NCBI GenBank assembly: GCA_002104945.1
Contig: MCFH01000007.1
Coordinates: 544,001-608,000, forward strand
Reading direction: 5' to 3'
From: Piromyces finnis
Lineage: Eukaryota; Neocallimastigomycota; Neocallimastigomycetes; Neocallimastigales; Neocallimastigaceae
Length of the DNA stretch: 64,000 bases
In this document: in pieces, positions 17,260 through 30,836 of the stretch
Layout of the letters: each line of letters opens with the position of its first letter
How positions within the stretch are numbered: the stretch's first letter is position 1
Notes under the pieces: generated by a model
What the model was told of the DNA's origin: nothing
What the model saw: only the letters and a program-made list of their open reading frames with translations
Database searches by the model: none
Program-made: the position numbers and the translations under genes

Positions 17260-19076
17260 ATGCCGAACGAACAGATTTCAAATACAGTACTAAAGATTGT
17301 ACAACTCATTTTAAATAAAAGTAAGACAGGAAATGTAAATCAGGAGGTTATATCAAAATATCATGAATATTCAATGAAAATTCTTGGAAGGTAATAAAAA
17401 CATAAACAAATTAAATAAATATATAAGTAATAATGAAAAATATTATAAACTTAATATTCTGATAGTATAAACAAAAAATATTTTATAATTAATTTATATT
17501 ATTAAACCTATTAAATTTTTATAGCCGTATGTCACATATGGTATTAAAGGATGAGGTTCATGTTTCAACTCAAATTAAAAAAAGATGTATGAATTTCTCA
17601 AATAGTAGTTTTCGATTTAAATTTAAAAACAATATTATTTATTAACTTTTTTATATACTTTTGTTCATTTACATTTTTATAATTTTATCAATTCATAGTA
17701 TTAAGAAAAAATAATCAAAATATGGATTCAGCCTTATTATTTAATAACTTATTTATTAAATTACAATCAAAAGTATGCTAATAACAATAACACTAAAAAA
17801 TTTTTAATATAAATATATTATTATTTAATGATAAATAATTGTTAAATTAATATTCATGATATCAATTTTTTTTTTTTTTTTTAATAAGCCGATTTTAAAA
17901 AATAAATGGGCAGTATTATACTTTTTATTAAATCTATCAGAACAACTAGAAAATTATACTGCATCTTCAAATGTAACGTATTAATTATTTTATTTAGAAT
18001 TAAAAAGTATATAACTTATCACACACCTGTATATCTATAATGTATTAATTTTTCATTTTTTTTATTTTAATTACTTTATTTCTTCCAATAAATTGTAATA
18101 TATTTAGTTAATTGATACAACATTAGATTCTATACAATTATCAAACATTGATATAGAACCAAAAAAAGAAGATTCTCAAGTGGAAGAAGAAAAAATACAT
18201 TTTCCAGAAACGCAAGAACTTAATCAATTAAAATTTTTAAACTTATACTATCATCAAAATGGTACATTTTAAAATTTCAAAATTAAATTTCATTCAAATA
18301 ATTAATACTAATTGAAAATTTACTATATAAATGTGTATAAGAACAACAAGAAATTACAGAAGATGTATTAGTTCATGATCTTATTTATATATTCCAAGGT
18401 ATTCATGGCCGATATATTAAATTTAATCCAGAAACAGATAAATTTACTATTGATGAAAGAGTAATATTACAATTACAATTTATATCACAAATAATTTTAA
18501 GAATTAAAGAAAAAAATAATAATTGAATTTTAAAATTAAAATTATTTTAATATTTAATATGTTTTAAAAAAAATATATGGTTTAATTATATCAAAAACTT
18601 TTAAAAGTTAAAAATACCAAAACCAACCTATGAGTTAATATCAAAATTATCTGAATTGGGATGGCTTTATAGACAAATTCATCAATTTACATATCAGGTT
18701 CAACCGATAGGATTAGTTCGACAAGTAAATAATATTTAAAAACGATAAGGAAATAATAATAATGAATTAATATAATAGTACCAGCATTAATTCTATATTT
18801 TTATGATTATAATTTGATTCTTTATATTCTCAATATATTACTATTATAATGACAAACTATTCATCTAGAGATTTTGTGCTGCCCTTCAAAAAGAACTTAC
18901 AGAATATTATAAATTAATTACAGTATTAGAAAGTCAATTGATAGCGTATGGATCATCTGATGAAAGCAATAAAAATTTTGTTTCAAAAAAATTATCACTA
19001 AAAAGATTATTAGTGTGGACACAAGAACCTCTTCAAAGAATAAGATTTTTAGAAACTTTGGTTAAATTATTTAAAA

Positions 19077-19110
<34 letters not shown>

Positions 19111-20965
19111 TAATAATAATGCAAACGCTAACTAAAAGAGTTTCTGACCAATTCATAAAACTAAAAAAAAAAAAAAAAAAACTAAACAATTATTTAATTT
19201 TATTATTCTGTGATAAAACTTTTAATATATATATTAAATATAAATAGAATGTGGAGGTGGTGATTTAATATCAAAAATTCATAATTTTGTTAATCATGGT
19301 GATCCATTTGTACAAAACTTTATACATGACCTTCTTTGTGAAGTATGAATATGAATAATATATCATAACATATTAGAAAAAAAAAAAAGTACTTATACAT
19401 TATACATTGATAATAATTTCTAATTCGTATATGTCCTATTATTCATTAAAAAGGTATCAACACCTTTCTTTGATATGTTAAAGAAGTGGATTTACGAAGG
19501 TGAATTAAATGATCAATATAATGAGTTCTTTGTAGAAGAGCATCAAGATATTCATGGAGAAGATTTATGGAATTTAAAATACTCTATGCGTCAAAATGGT
19601 AGTATGTTACCGTCTTTTATAAATACTACACTTGCAAAAAAGGTATAATTTCAATATATCTATATTGATATATATATTAAATTTTTTTTTAATAAACTAT
19701 TTATAATATAAACTATTATTATATTTTTTAGATTTTAGTTATTGGAAAATCATTAAATTTTATAAAAGATAGTTGTAATGATAGTGAATACGTTTTAAAT
19801 AGAAGTAAAGAAGCAGAAAATTTAAATGGTAAAATATTATTATTATTATCATTATTATTATTATTATTATTATCCTAATAATAATTTATAAATAATAAAA
19901 TACTAAAAATATTATGAAACAAAAATTGTTTAACCCTATAATTTTTTATTTTAAAGTATTTAACTATGATAGTATAGAAGCATTAGAGGAAATTGTGGAT
20001 GAAAATTATATTAATACAAGTAATTATTTATTAGATATTCTCTTTACTCGGTATAAGCTTAAGGATCATTTAAATGCCTTGAAGCGGTATCTCTTATTAG
20101 GTCAAGGTGATTTTATTCAAAATTTGATGGATTCATTAGGGTAAATACTTTAAAGTTTAGTAGTAGACATGATTTTAAAAAAGTTTTTATTATTAAGTCA
20201 TCATGCCCTTTTTTTTTTTTTTTTTTTTTTTTAACTAGACCAAGTTTAAGAAATAAAGCAGTTGGTTTATATCGTCATAATTTAACTGGAAGCTTAGAAA
20301 CTGCAATTCGTGCTTCAAATGCCCAATATGATGATGATGAAATTTTGAATCATCTTGACGTTAGATTATTATCCGTATGTTTTTTTTTTTTTTTTTTTTT
20401 TTTTAGATTAATATTTATAATGTTAATGCTATTAATTTTTAATAATCATCTTCTAAATTATAAAAAAAAAAAATAAAAATGAAAAAAATTTTTATTATTA
20501 TTTAAAAATAAATAGCCATCTGAAGGTGATGTTGGATGGGATGTATTTACATTAGATTATCATGTTTCTCAACCATTAAATACCATTATAACGTCAAGTG
20601 CAATGGAAAAATATAGAAAACTTTTCCATTTCTTATGGCGATTAAAAAGAGTAGAACATACTTTATCTGCTTCCTGGAAACGTCATTTAATAAGAGATTA
20701 TAAAACACAAGGTAAAAATAAAAATTAATAGAGGTTAAATATAATTTTTTATAAATGCAATGAAAATATAATTTATTCAACAATGCATTAAATATGCTTA
20801 TATAATATATATATCATTTAATAATAATAGAAATAAGAAATGAACTACATAAATCTAATTTAATATTAAGTGAAATGATTCATTTTATATATCAACTTCA
20901 GTACTATTTCTTATTCGAGGTGTGTATCATTTTATTTTAATAGTAAAAAATTAATAGATTAATAG

Positions 20966-21004
<39 letters not shown>

Positions 21005-21037
21005 ATCCTATATTAATAATGTTAATTTAATATTTAT

Positions 21038-21071
<34 letters not shown>

Positions 21072-22012
21072 GGTATTGGAATGTTCATGGGACGAATTAA
21101 ATAAATATATTGATAAACATACTGGTAATTTAGATCAATTAATTAAAGAACATAATCGTTATTTAGCCAATATTATACAAAAGGGTCTTTTAGCACCATC
21201 AGAAGTAAAATATAATTATATACATTTTATTTTCTTTTCTATTTTATTTGTAATACTAATGAAATGTCATTTCTTTTATTATTATTTTATACAATTATAG
21301 AAACTTATACCAACATTAAATAAATTATTTGATTGTTCTTTAATCTATTCTAAAAATCAAGTACATATTAATAAAAAAAAATATCTATTTTCTTTTTTAA
21401 ATAGATATGTTGTATTAACCTTTTCAATATATTTAAAAAATAGAATGAACTTTATAACTTTGCCGAAAATCAATTTTCAAGAAATAAGAAAAAAGCAAGA
21501 TTATCTTATCAACAAAAAATTGAGGTAATAAATAAATAAAAATTTTAAAAATATATTTTTTAAAAAAAAAATTAACATTCTTTTAATCCAAAATGGAATC
21601 TATCTATTTGATTTAAAAAAATAAATAAATAGGCTAAATTTGGTTTAGAAAGTAGTACCACTTATTTACAAGATTCCCAAATTTCAGATACACAAAGATT
21701 TTACGATATAAAAAATAATTTGTATCAAACAGCAGCTATATTCCATGTAAAAATAATTTATTTTATTTTATTAAAATATAATCATTATAATAACAAAATA
21801 TATTATATATATATATATAGCATAGCAAGTATCATACTAATAAATGTCTTTTTTTTTTTTTAATAAAAAAAATTTTTTTTCAAAACTTGATTTTATCTCT
21901 ACAGGAAAACTTTTCCTATTTAATCACAAGACTTTCAAACCATCAAAATGAAGCTTTTAAATCATTAAGTCTAAGATTAAATTTCAATGGTTACTACATT
22001 TCTACTATTTAA
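17260..22012 (+). CDS. TUBGCP3: Gamma-tubulin complex component 3 (Spc98/Alp6 homologue)
   Basis: Core subunit of the gamma-tubulin complex that nucleates microtubules at spindle poles and basal bodies. About 20 small exons can be read from ATG 17260 ([15 protein letters not shown]) to TAA 22012. Order of GCP3 blocks: [19 protein letters not shown] (18370s), [19 protein letters not shown] (18630s), [16 protein letters not shown] (18869), [20 protein letters not shown] (18980s), [20 protein letters not shown] (19251), [20 protein letters not shown] (19470s), [13 protein letters not shown] (19733), [19 protein letters not shown] (20084), [20 protein letters not shown] (20276), [32 protein letters not shown] and, at the C terminus, [16 protein letters not shown]. 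This spans the N-terminal (GRIP1) and C-terminal gamma-tubulin-binding (GRIP2) domains. Introns are 50-200 bp; one begins with an (AAT)n tract at its donor. Exon limits are read by eye and some could be off by a few bases. Confidence 0.93.
19077..19120 (+). repeat. (AAT)n tract starting at a GCP3 5' splice site
   Basis: The exon ends ..TTATTTAAAA at 19076 and the donor GT at 19077 is the first base pair of a GTAATAATAAT tract of about 14 units with small interruptions. Reading through would add poly-Asn (KSNNNN..) and stop at 19133. Splicing to the acceptor at 19246-19247 restores the GCP3 sequence CGGGDLISK. Confidence 0.8.
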
Positions 22013-23301
22013 ATACAATATGTAAAACTATAAATATATATATTTTTATACATTAGGTTAAAAAAAAAAAAAAAAAAAGGTCATATTAAAACATTATTTA
22101 GAAAATCGTTTTATAAATTTTAATCCAATCCAATCCAATACTATTGTCAAATATATATATCATGAATGTATATAGTTTTTCCTTTCTGTTACATATTTAT
22201 TTATTTTAAAATTTAATAAAATGAAAAAAAGTATGAAGGATATAAAATAAAAAAATAAAAAATAAAAAATAAAATAAAATAAAAAATACTGTATATACAA
22301 TTTTATCTTTCGTTAAATTAAAAAAATAACTAAATAAACCATAATTCTCATATTTAAATTAATAAATTGTTTTTTTAAATAATATAAAAAAAAAAAAGGA
22401 AAGCATCATTTTATGTTTTTAAAATTTTTTTTTTTAATAAATTTTGAAATCTATATTTTTACCTTTATATAAAATTAAATCATTCTTTATCCTTTTACAG
22501 TTCAAAAAAAAAACTTTTGAATATTCTTTTTTATCGAAAATTGTAACTAAAAAAAAAAAAAAGCTTTTTTTTTTTTTAATCTATATATTTTTTAATCTCA
22601 TAGGTCTTTTTTTTTTTTTTTTTAAATATAATATGTATTATATATATATATATACAATAAAATATAATAAATAAAAATCACCTACAACTAAATAAAATTG
22701 AAATAAAAAAAAAAAAAAATTAGAATACATATACAGTTAAAATAACGTTAAATACTTTTCTTAAAAAAACTAAACCCTTTATATAAAAAAAAAAGATTTT
22801 TTTTTTTTTTAATTTTATTTTTTTTTTTTATATATATATTTTTATATATTATATGTGCATAATTTAAAAGTTTTTGTTGTAATTATTATTATTATTATTT
22901 GCATTTGCTTTAATTTTTGTTTGTTTCTTTAATATATAAAATAGAATTTTTTTTTTTTTTGTCTTTTCTTCTTGCTTTTTTTTTTCTTTCTTTTTGATTC
23001 TTCGCTTTTAGCCTTAATAATTAAAAAATAAAAAGTCTTCTTTAAATTTTTTTTTTTATTATAATATGAAAAATTTTTTACTTGTGTATTAAAAAAAAAA
23101 AAAAGAATATTTATAATCAATAATAAAAATAAAGAAAGGGTAAAAAAAAAAAAAAAAAAGGAGACAATAAAATAAAATAATAAATAAATAAATAAATAAA
23201 TAGTAAATTATTATTATTGTCTTTTTATCCTTCCCACTTTTTATTATTCATTAAAAATATTATAAAGTAATTTATATTTATATAAATAGTTAAATGATAA
23301 T
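22013..23301. other. Intergenic between convergent GCP3 and CHO2
   Basis: Shared 3' flank with dense homopolymer runs (A runs near 22062, 22388, 22707, 23140; T runs near 22608 and 22800) and an (AAAT)n stretch at about 23170-23202. Open frames at 22444-22674 and 22929-23120 are Lys/Phe strings encoded by the homopolymers. No gene is seen. Confidence 0.6.
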
Positions 23302-26300
23302 TTAATATTCCGGTGAAAGAACAATTTGAGCACGATTGATCTATTTACAAAAAATTAAAAGATTATAAAGTTAATTTTTTTTTTTTTTTTTTTTACTTTA
23401 CTTTATATAAAATAATAATATTTCATAGTCTAAGAAAAAAAAAATTTTTTTTTTCTTCTTCCACTAAATTTATCGTGAACTTACTTGAGTAGCTAATGAT
23501 TGAACAGTAGAATAATAATCAATAATATTTTTAGAAAATTCAATACCATAAATCATCTTAATGGAATAAAATAATCTTTTACTAAATAAATCTTTTTGTT
23601 TTTCTGCTTCAGTAGGAATACCACCAGTACCAACACGGTTTGGCCATCCCTTAGTAGCTACAAAATCTTCATCTAAACCTAAGGTTTCATCTTCTTTCAT
23701 GAATAAACAATTCTTTACAATTGGTAATAAATTCTCTGCAATATCTTTAATATTTTCTTCTTCGGAAAGTCCCTTTTTAATTTCATATTCATTGGCTATT
23801 CAATATACAATATGAAATATAACGTTTTAATTATTAATGTCATATACGAATATCATAAAAAAAAAAAAATCAATTTAACTTTTTTAATACATACCAACAA
23901 TTTCAAATGGTTGACTAACAGATAATACATTATAACCATCTTTAAAGTGATAACGAACTTCGTAAGAACCTAATTCCCATGGAATTAAATTGTTTTCAAA
24001 AACTAATTCACCCTTAACAATATCTTGATTATTATCATTGTAGACTTCAGTAACAATCTTTGAAGCCTTAATGAATTCTTCATGTTCTTCATCAGTCCAT
24101 GATTCTTTCTTTTCGTCTTCAATTGATTCATCATCATTTTTACCTTTACCAGATAAGCAATATAACCATCTTCCCTTACAACTCTTAGTAGTAACAGAAC
24201 GCTTTTTATTTTGGGTAACACGGTAAATACCTATCCAATCTAATGGAGTAACTGTATTCTTTGGAGCTGACCATTGAACTATTATTGGTGAACCTAATGA
24301 AAACATTTTACTTTCTATTTCGTTGGTCTTATTTTCTGATAAACTTAAATCTGAAACATGATGAACTTCAACTTGATAGAATTCATTAGATGGAAGACTA
24401 TCTTGAGAATATGAGATTTTATTGGATTGGGTATTATCATGACTATGAATTACAACAACAATAATTGAAACATCATATATAATAATAGAAAAATAAAAGG
24501 TATATTTAGTAAATAAAATTAGGTATTTCAAGACACATTACAAACAATAGTTAAAATAAGCAATTTTAATTATTTGTCGTCAAAAAAAAAAAAAAAAGTC
24601 GAATTAATACTTACGATTTTGTAAATTGTTGTACAACTTTTTCAGCAGTTTCATCAACAACTTCCTTTGTCTTTTCAAAAAGTTTAGTAGCTGAGTTACT
24701 AATGGATCCACGTCTTCTTAAATTTGGATTACTATCATTTCTGGAACTAGCTACAAGAACAATTCCATCGCTATCTTCTTCGTCAGTAGTTGGTGAAACA
24801 GTTTCTGGATCGTTTAAACTATTTGCCCATTTGTTAACAGCACGCTTTAAACTCTTGTTGGAAACTACACGTTTTAATCCAATTTCCTTAATATCCTTTT
24901 GAACAGTATCATAAATATTCTTAATTCTGGCATCCTTGCTCATAATCTTATTAACTTCCTTCATAATACCACTTTCTGCACCAGCCTTCTTTCTAACAAC
25001 AGCATTACCATAAATCTTATTCATATGTGGTTTTTCAACAAATTCTAAGAAGATAATTGTAAGAATGTGACCTGCTAAAGTACAAAAAGCTAATGGCCAT
25101 GAGTTAGTAATTAAGGCAATACCATAGAAAGCAGCTTGACCCATGAATTTTTCTGGATTGTTAAGGAAACGGTAAATACCACTGTAGTATAATCTTTCGG
25201 TAGAAATTAATTCCTTGATGAAGAAATCACCATAGAACCAACCATAGTCACCAAGAACTTCATAAACTTCAGTAGCAGTGTAAATATGTAAAATGATTAA
25301 TAACTATTTTTTTTTTTTAATTGATAGTATTATATTAACAAAGTTAGTATTTGAACTATATAAAAACAAATAATTAATCTAATTATTATAGTATATTATG
25401 ATATACTTACGAATCCAACAGTGTGTCTTAATAAAACTGTACCGTAAGTCCATTGATCTGGTAAAGTATAATTTCTTATGGCATAGGCAATGAAAGAGAC
25501 ATAGGTAATACAAATGACAAAGTTGTAAATACTAAATGATTATGGAAAGATTAAAAATTATTCGAAAAGATAGTAAAACATTATATATTGATGAATTAGG
25601 AATGAATTAGGGTAAATATTTTTTTTTAAAAAAAAAAAAAAACAGTGAAGAATATATAAATATGTTGATTAGTATTTGAAAGATAATAGAATATGTAATA
25701 TTAATAAATTCTACTATAAATATAAAATTTAAAGTTACTTTTTCCATTGTTGGAAACCTTCACGAATAGATTGACCATTTTTAATGTAATGCTTGTTCCA
25801 AGAATTGAATTTACTTTGGAAGTATAAGATAGTACCAACACCTAAAGAAGAAGCAAGTCTCCATATCCAACACATACTTTATTATAAAAAAAAAAAAGTT
25901 TGGTTAATTTTTATATCTTATAATAAGTTTAACCATTTATTTATATGTATTATATATATGTATAAATACTTACACTATTGGCATTTTACTTGACTTATCA
26001 ACTGCAAAGGTGTATATAATGGTAATGGCACAAACGACAACACAAAGAATATCACTACTCTTATATAAATCAAGACGGAAGAAACCAATGGCATCCTTAT
26101 TATTAAAGTATTGACGAAGTTTTTCAAGTTCGATTTTAGTTGGACGTTGTGGATTGCTTGAGCCATAAATCTTATTAATATGTGGATTTTCAACAAATAC
26201 AAGGAAGCCTAATTGTAATGCATGAATAAGAAGTGAAATAAATAATACTAAATAACTCTTTGACATTAAAGCTGAACCGTAGTAACCAATATAACCAACA

Positions 26301-27293
26301 GAATACATTGGATGTGGAATAATTTCGAAAACACCATCAAAGGTTAAATTAGAATCGACAAGGAAGAAGAAATCACCCCAGTCTATCAGATTAAATATTT
26401 CATAACATTATAAAATAATAATAAAAGAAGTTTTTTCCATTAAAAATAGAATTCCAAATCAAAGATATGATTTTTAATGAAAAATAAATTAAATCTTTTT
26501 TAAAATATTATGAATTTCATTATTCAATAAATAGAGTACTTACACCAAGCGAAATCTTTAACAACACGATGAGCATCATGCTTTACCCAAATGTTTAAGG
26601 CAATTAAAATGAAGGAGCCAAGGAAACGAAGAACATCAATAATAGTGAATGGATCTGGCATTTCTACATAACGGAAACTGAAACAACAGTACGAAGTGAA
26701 ATCATTAACTAAAATTAAATCTTCAATACAGCGGAATAAAAGCCAACAGTTGTATTCAACTGGAACAGCCTTTACAATACAATTAATAAATATAAGAATG
26801 AATATATAATGAATATTTTTAATGAAAAATATTAATAATATTATCCATTTGAAAACATTGTTATATTCCTAGTTATTGAAAGGAATATAACTAGGAATTA
26901 TATAATATTAAAAATACTTACATCAAAATCGTAATCATCATTCATCTTTTTTGTGAATTGTTGACGAATTAAACGAACAATAAACTTTTCTTCATCTTGA
27001 TGTTCTTTTCCCTTAACGTGATTGAAAATATGTTTCTTTAAGAACTTAACAACACCTTGTCTATCACTTTGTATCTTTAAAAGATAACCAATACCAACAT
27101 TATATAATAAACGCCATAAAATACTAGTGACTAAAAAGAATAAACCACTGGTATTAGTACAGAAGAAAAGGAATATTTGAATGAAATATACAAAAAGAGT
27201 AGCATATTCAAAAATTGAATGGCTAAATAACTTTGTGATATCAAAAAGATTATTCATTACATCAGTAGTGAATGGAACTTCAAACTCTGTTGT

Positions 27294-27331
<38 letters not shown>

Positions 27332-27736
27332 AAAAGGGGAAAAAATATTTATTTTATTATTACGATTATTACAAATATTTTAAAAAATATTTTCGTTTCA
27401 GCATCTCTCATTAATATATTTATTTGAAGAAATATTTTTATTCAAATTAATAAAAAGTTATATTTATTGATTGATATTTCAAAAATTACAATATATCATA
27501 GAAATGAAATTTTTAAATCCTATTATAATAGGAAGAGTTTTCTAAAATGATTTCATAAATATACCATTCTTTTAAAAAAAAAATTATTACGTACCAATAT
27601 TGGTTTGTAAGGTTCTTCCAATAGTTTTCTTTTTTTTGTAATTTTCATATTCCAAGTTTGTATCACCCAAAAAGAGGTTTAAAACTCCTGAAAAACCAGA
27701 ATTTTTTTCTTCCTTTTTAGTTTTTTTTTGTTCCAT
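23302..27736 (-). CDS. CHO2: Phosphatidylethanolamine N-methyltransferase
   Basis: ER membrane enzyme that uses SAM for the first methylation of phosphatidylethanolamine on the way to phosphatidylcholine. Roughly ten exons run from ATG 27736 ([15 protein letters not shown]; exon 1 ends at 27595, exon 2 is 27286-26922) to the stop at 23302 (..[10 protein letters not shown]). Two tandem methyltransferase modules are clear. The first has [34 protein letters not shown] and [11 protein letters not shown] (26390-25970). The second has [40 protein letters not shown] and [11 protein letters not shown] (25240-24990). Multiple hydrophobic helices surround both. A serine-rich linker (24780-24620) precedes the fungal Cho2-type C-terminal beta domain with [20 protein letters not shown] (about 24280-24210) and [14 protein letters not shown]. 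Convergent with GCP3. In fungi a separate Opi3 normally completes methylation; it is not in this window. Confidence 0.93.
26865..26898. repeat. Perfect 12-bp inverted repeat in a CHO2 intron
   Basis: ATTCCTAGTTAT at 26865-26876 is exactly complementary to ATAACTAGGAAT at 26887-26898, with a 10-nt loop. A second, alternative pairing (ATATTCCT with AGGAATAT) overlaps it. It sits about 25 bp downstream of the donor after exon 27286-26922 in the sense of CHO2 transcription. Confidence 0.85.
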
Positions 27737-29858
27737 AATGATAAATATTTTATTTTTTATCTATGGTTTAACTATTTTAACTATTTTATTTAATTGTTTT
27801 TTCTATTAAGTTGTTTATTTATGAAGTGAAATTGCGAAATAAAAAGAATTATATATAGGATATATAGAATTAATAATAAATAAATACAAAGAATATATAA
27901 TTTTATTTCTATTATAGAAATTTTAGTAATAATAATAAATGGTATAACGTTTGTATTGACAATTAATGTTTTACCTAATTTGTTTAAATTTCTTATTTAA
28001 AAAAAAAATAAATAAAAATATAAGGTTAATTTATTATACTATTTTAAATAGAGAAGAAAGAAATAAGAGATACTTTCGATTACTTTTGATTATATTATAA
28101 TATCATAAATCTCTCTTTTATTTGCCTTATAAAATAATACTCTAATCTTTTTTTACTATTTATTGTTGTTGTTGTTGTTTTTGTTACTATTACAATTTAA
28201 TATATATTTTTATATTTTATAAATTTATAAAATTACTTTTTTTAATATTTACTTTTTATCTATATTGTATTTGTTTAACTATGGTACAATTCTTCTTTTT
28301 CAAGTTTAGACTATTTTTATATACAATATATAGGTAAAAAAAATATTATATTTATTCTTTTTTTTTTTTTTTGATATTACTCTTTTTTAATATAAAATGA
28401 TTCTAAAAAGTTACTAATATTCTTATTTATTTATAAAATATAATTGTAATAATTATTGCACTTATTATATATTTATATGTATTAGTCAGCTTTAAAAAAG
28501 AATAAATATTAAAATATTTTTTTTAATCTCTTTTACTATTATTTCTATTAGAGATATATTAAAGAATAAAGAAGTAAAAAGTACCCTTTTCCTTTTATAT
28601 ATATATATTCACAAGATAGAGTTATCTTTATATATTATTTATTTATTTGTTTATATATTTATTTATTTAATTAATACTAATTAATTATAACCATTTTTAT
28701 TATTTTCTAATATATTAATGATATGAACAATTTATTATTAATTATGTTATATAATATATGATGAATTATATTGTAATATATTATAGTCTATTTTGTGTAA
28801 ATATAAATTAATAATAATTTATTTAAATTATAAATTATTATGTAACACCCAACAATAGGCTACAATAATTGTTTTGATGATTTTAAAAATTATTAAAGTG
28901 GAGTAAATATTGGAAACTTTTTAGGCCAAGTGTGACTTTTATGTGCCAGAACAAAGCTCTTTACTAATAAAATATTTTAATAGTTTTGTCAAATTCATTT
29001 ATTTAGAAAGCGTAAATTCAATTGTTTATAAAAGGAACTAATTTATTTTTAATTTCCATGTTACTATTTTCTTCTTTTTTTTTTTTTTTCATCAATAGCT
29101 CGAAAACATCTCAAATTTATATAAAAATCAATTAATTATATACTTACAATTTACTACTTTGTAAGAAATGATCTATTTCTACTAGTAGAATTATAAAGAG
29201 AAATATTATTTTCTTGTTTTTTTCTTTTTAAAAAAAATATATTGTTTCTTACTTTCTTTTTTTTTTTGTACTTGAAAAGTTGCGATTTTTTATTGTTATA
29301 ACCAATATAATATATTATTCTTTTTTTTTTTTTATGTTTATTTATTATTAATATTGATTAAATTTAATACCCTAAAACAACTATTATTAAAATATACAAG
29401 TTAATTAAATTGAATTATAAAAAAGTTATTTTTTCTCGTTCAACTTTCAGAAATAGGAAAACAAAATAGTATCAATTATATATAATATTTACAAAGCATA
29501 AATTATGTCTTTTGGTAATTTGTCCTAAGTTATTAAAATTTAAATAATAAAATAATAAATTCAATAGAAAAAAAATATATTTTTTTCAAGAAATTTCTTT
29601 CTTTTTCCCTGGTTATTATTATTATCTTTTTTATTTTATATTTTTTTGTTTTATTATATAACCGTTAAGTATTTTTTAACTGATATACATAAAGCAAATG
29701 AAAAAGATGTGACTAATGTTAAAGAAAAGAAAAGAAAAAATACGTTTAAAATTTGATGATATTTATGAGAAAAAAATTTAATATAAAATAGAAAATTAAA
29801 TAATATATTGAAATTAAAAATCTATATTAAAATAGGATAAATTAAATTAAATCTTTTT

Positions 29859-29891
<33 letters not shown>

Positions 29892-30660
29892 GTTGGTAAG
29901 AAGGTGTATAAACCACATCAACATGAAGGATGATAATGAAACTTGTTTATAGGTAAACAACGATGACATTACAAAATTTACAACATTAGCAAAGAATTGT
30001 TTAATTTTTATTGAATAATAAATGCTATGTATCGATAAACAGTTGTTTTTTATTTTATTACTTTTTACTTTTAAAAGAAAATTTTACTCATCAAAGAATA
30101 GATGCTATTGAAATTTTACCTATGATTTTTAAAGTTACTTTGTAAACCTTATCAAATAATATAATGTTTAACATTTAAAGGAATAAAAATAAAAAATAAT
30201 TCTTTAAGGATTATTGAAACAGGCGTTAGTATTTTTAATGTCTGACTCGAAATAAATACTTTTTAAAATTTAAATACATAAATACAAATATTTTAGTAAT
30301 GTGTAAAGAGAAACAAATAAAGATTATGATTCATGTTCTATAATAGATTCCAATCTAAATTCAATATAGTTTAGGCAAATTTAAATGAAATGGAATGTTT
30401 TGTTAGGAAAAAAATTTAAAGTATAAAAGGGAGAACTTTAAAACAGATAAAACCAAATGATAAAATATACATATCCTAACCTTTAATACAAAAGTTTTGG
30501 TGGAATAAATTAAATAGTTTTTTAAATATCTAAAAATGAATCTTTTTATTCACTAACTTAATGGATAAATTATAAAAAAAAGCAAGAATTGAACTGATGT
30601 ACAAGTAAATGAGATTACATAAAAAAAGTAGTATGTTAATTTAATTGTAAAAAAAAAGAC

Positions 30661-30680
30661 CTGCCCGCCTGTCCGCCTGC
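30661..30680. other. 20-bp C-rich mini-island
   Basis: A CCGCCTG-type direct repeat (CTGCCCGCCTGTCCGCCTGC) is flanked by an A run on the left and a T run on the right. GC content is 75 percent in DNA that is otherwise about 15-20 percent GC. Nature unknown; see findings. Confidence 0.8.
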
Positions 30681-30822
30681 TTTTTTTTTCTTTTTAGCTG
30701 TTAAAATAAAAGGAATAAAAAGCTCAAAAATCAAAATTTAATTAAATATTGTATTAATAATATATTACAGTATATTATAATATAAAGGGAAATATAATAG
30801 ATCATTTTATATTAATACTTAA

Positions 30823-30836
30823 AAAAGCTTAATAAA
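30823..30836. repeat. Target-site duplication, left copy
   Basis: AAAAGCTTAATAAA, identical over 14 bp to the copy at 31395-31408. The two copies flank the element at 30837-31394 directly, the left one at the poly(A) end. Confidence 0.9.

Larger units (their letters stand above)
27737..30836. other. Gene-free region upstream of CHO2
   Basis: About 3.1 kb of A/T-rich DNA. The proximal part should hold the CHO2 promoter; no motif is evident. There is a short (ATT)n tract at about 29862-29891. A 27-codon open stretch near 28890-28970 (minus) is too short to call. It ends at the left target-site duplication of the SINE-like element. Confidence 0.55.

Noticed and set aside
22444-23120. Lys/Phe-rich open frames in the GCP3-CHO2 spacer
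   Set aside because: Encoded by A and T homopolymers in the shared 3' flank; no conserved features.
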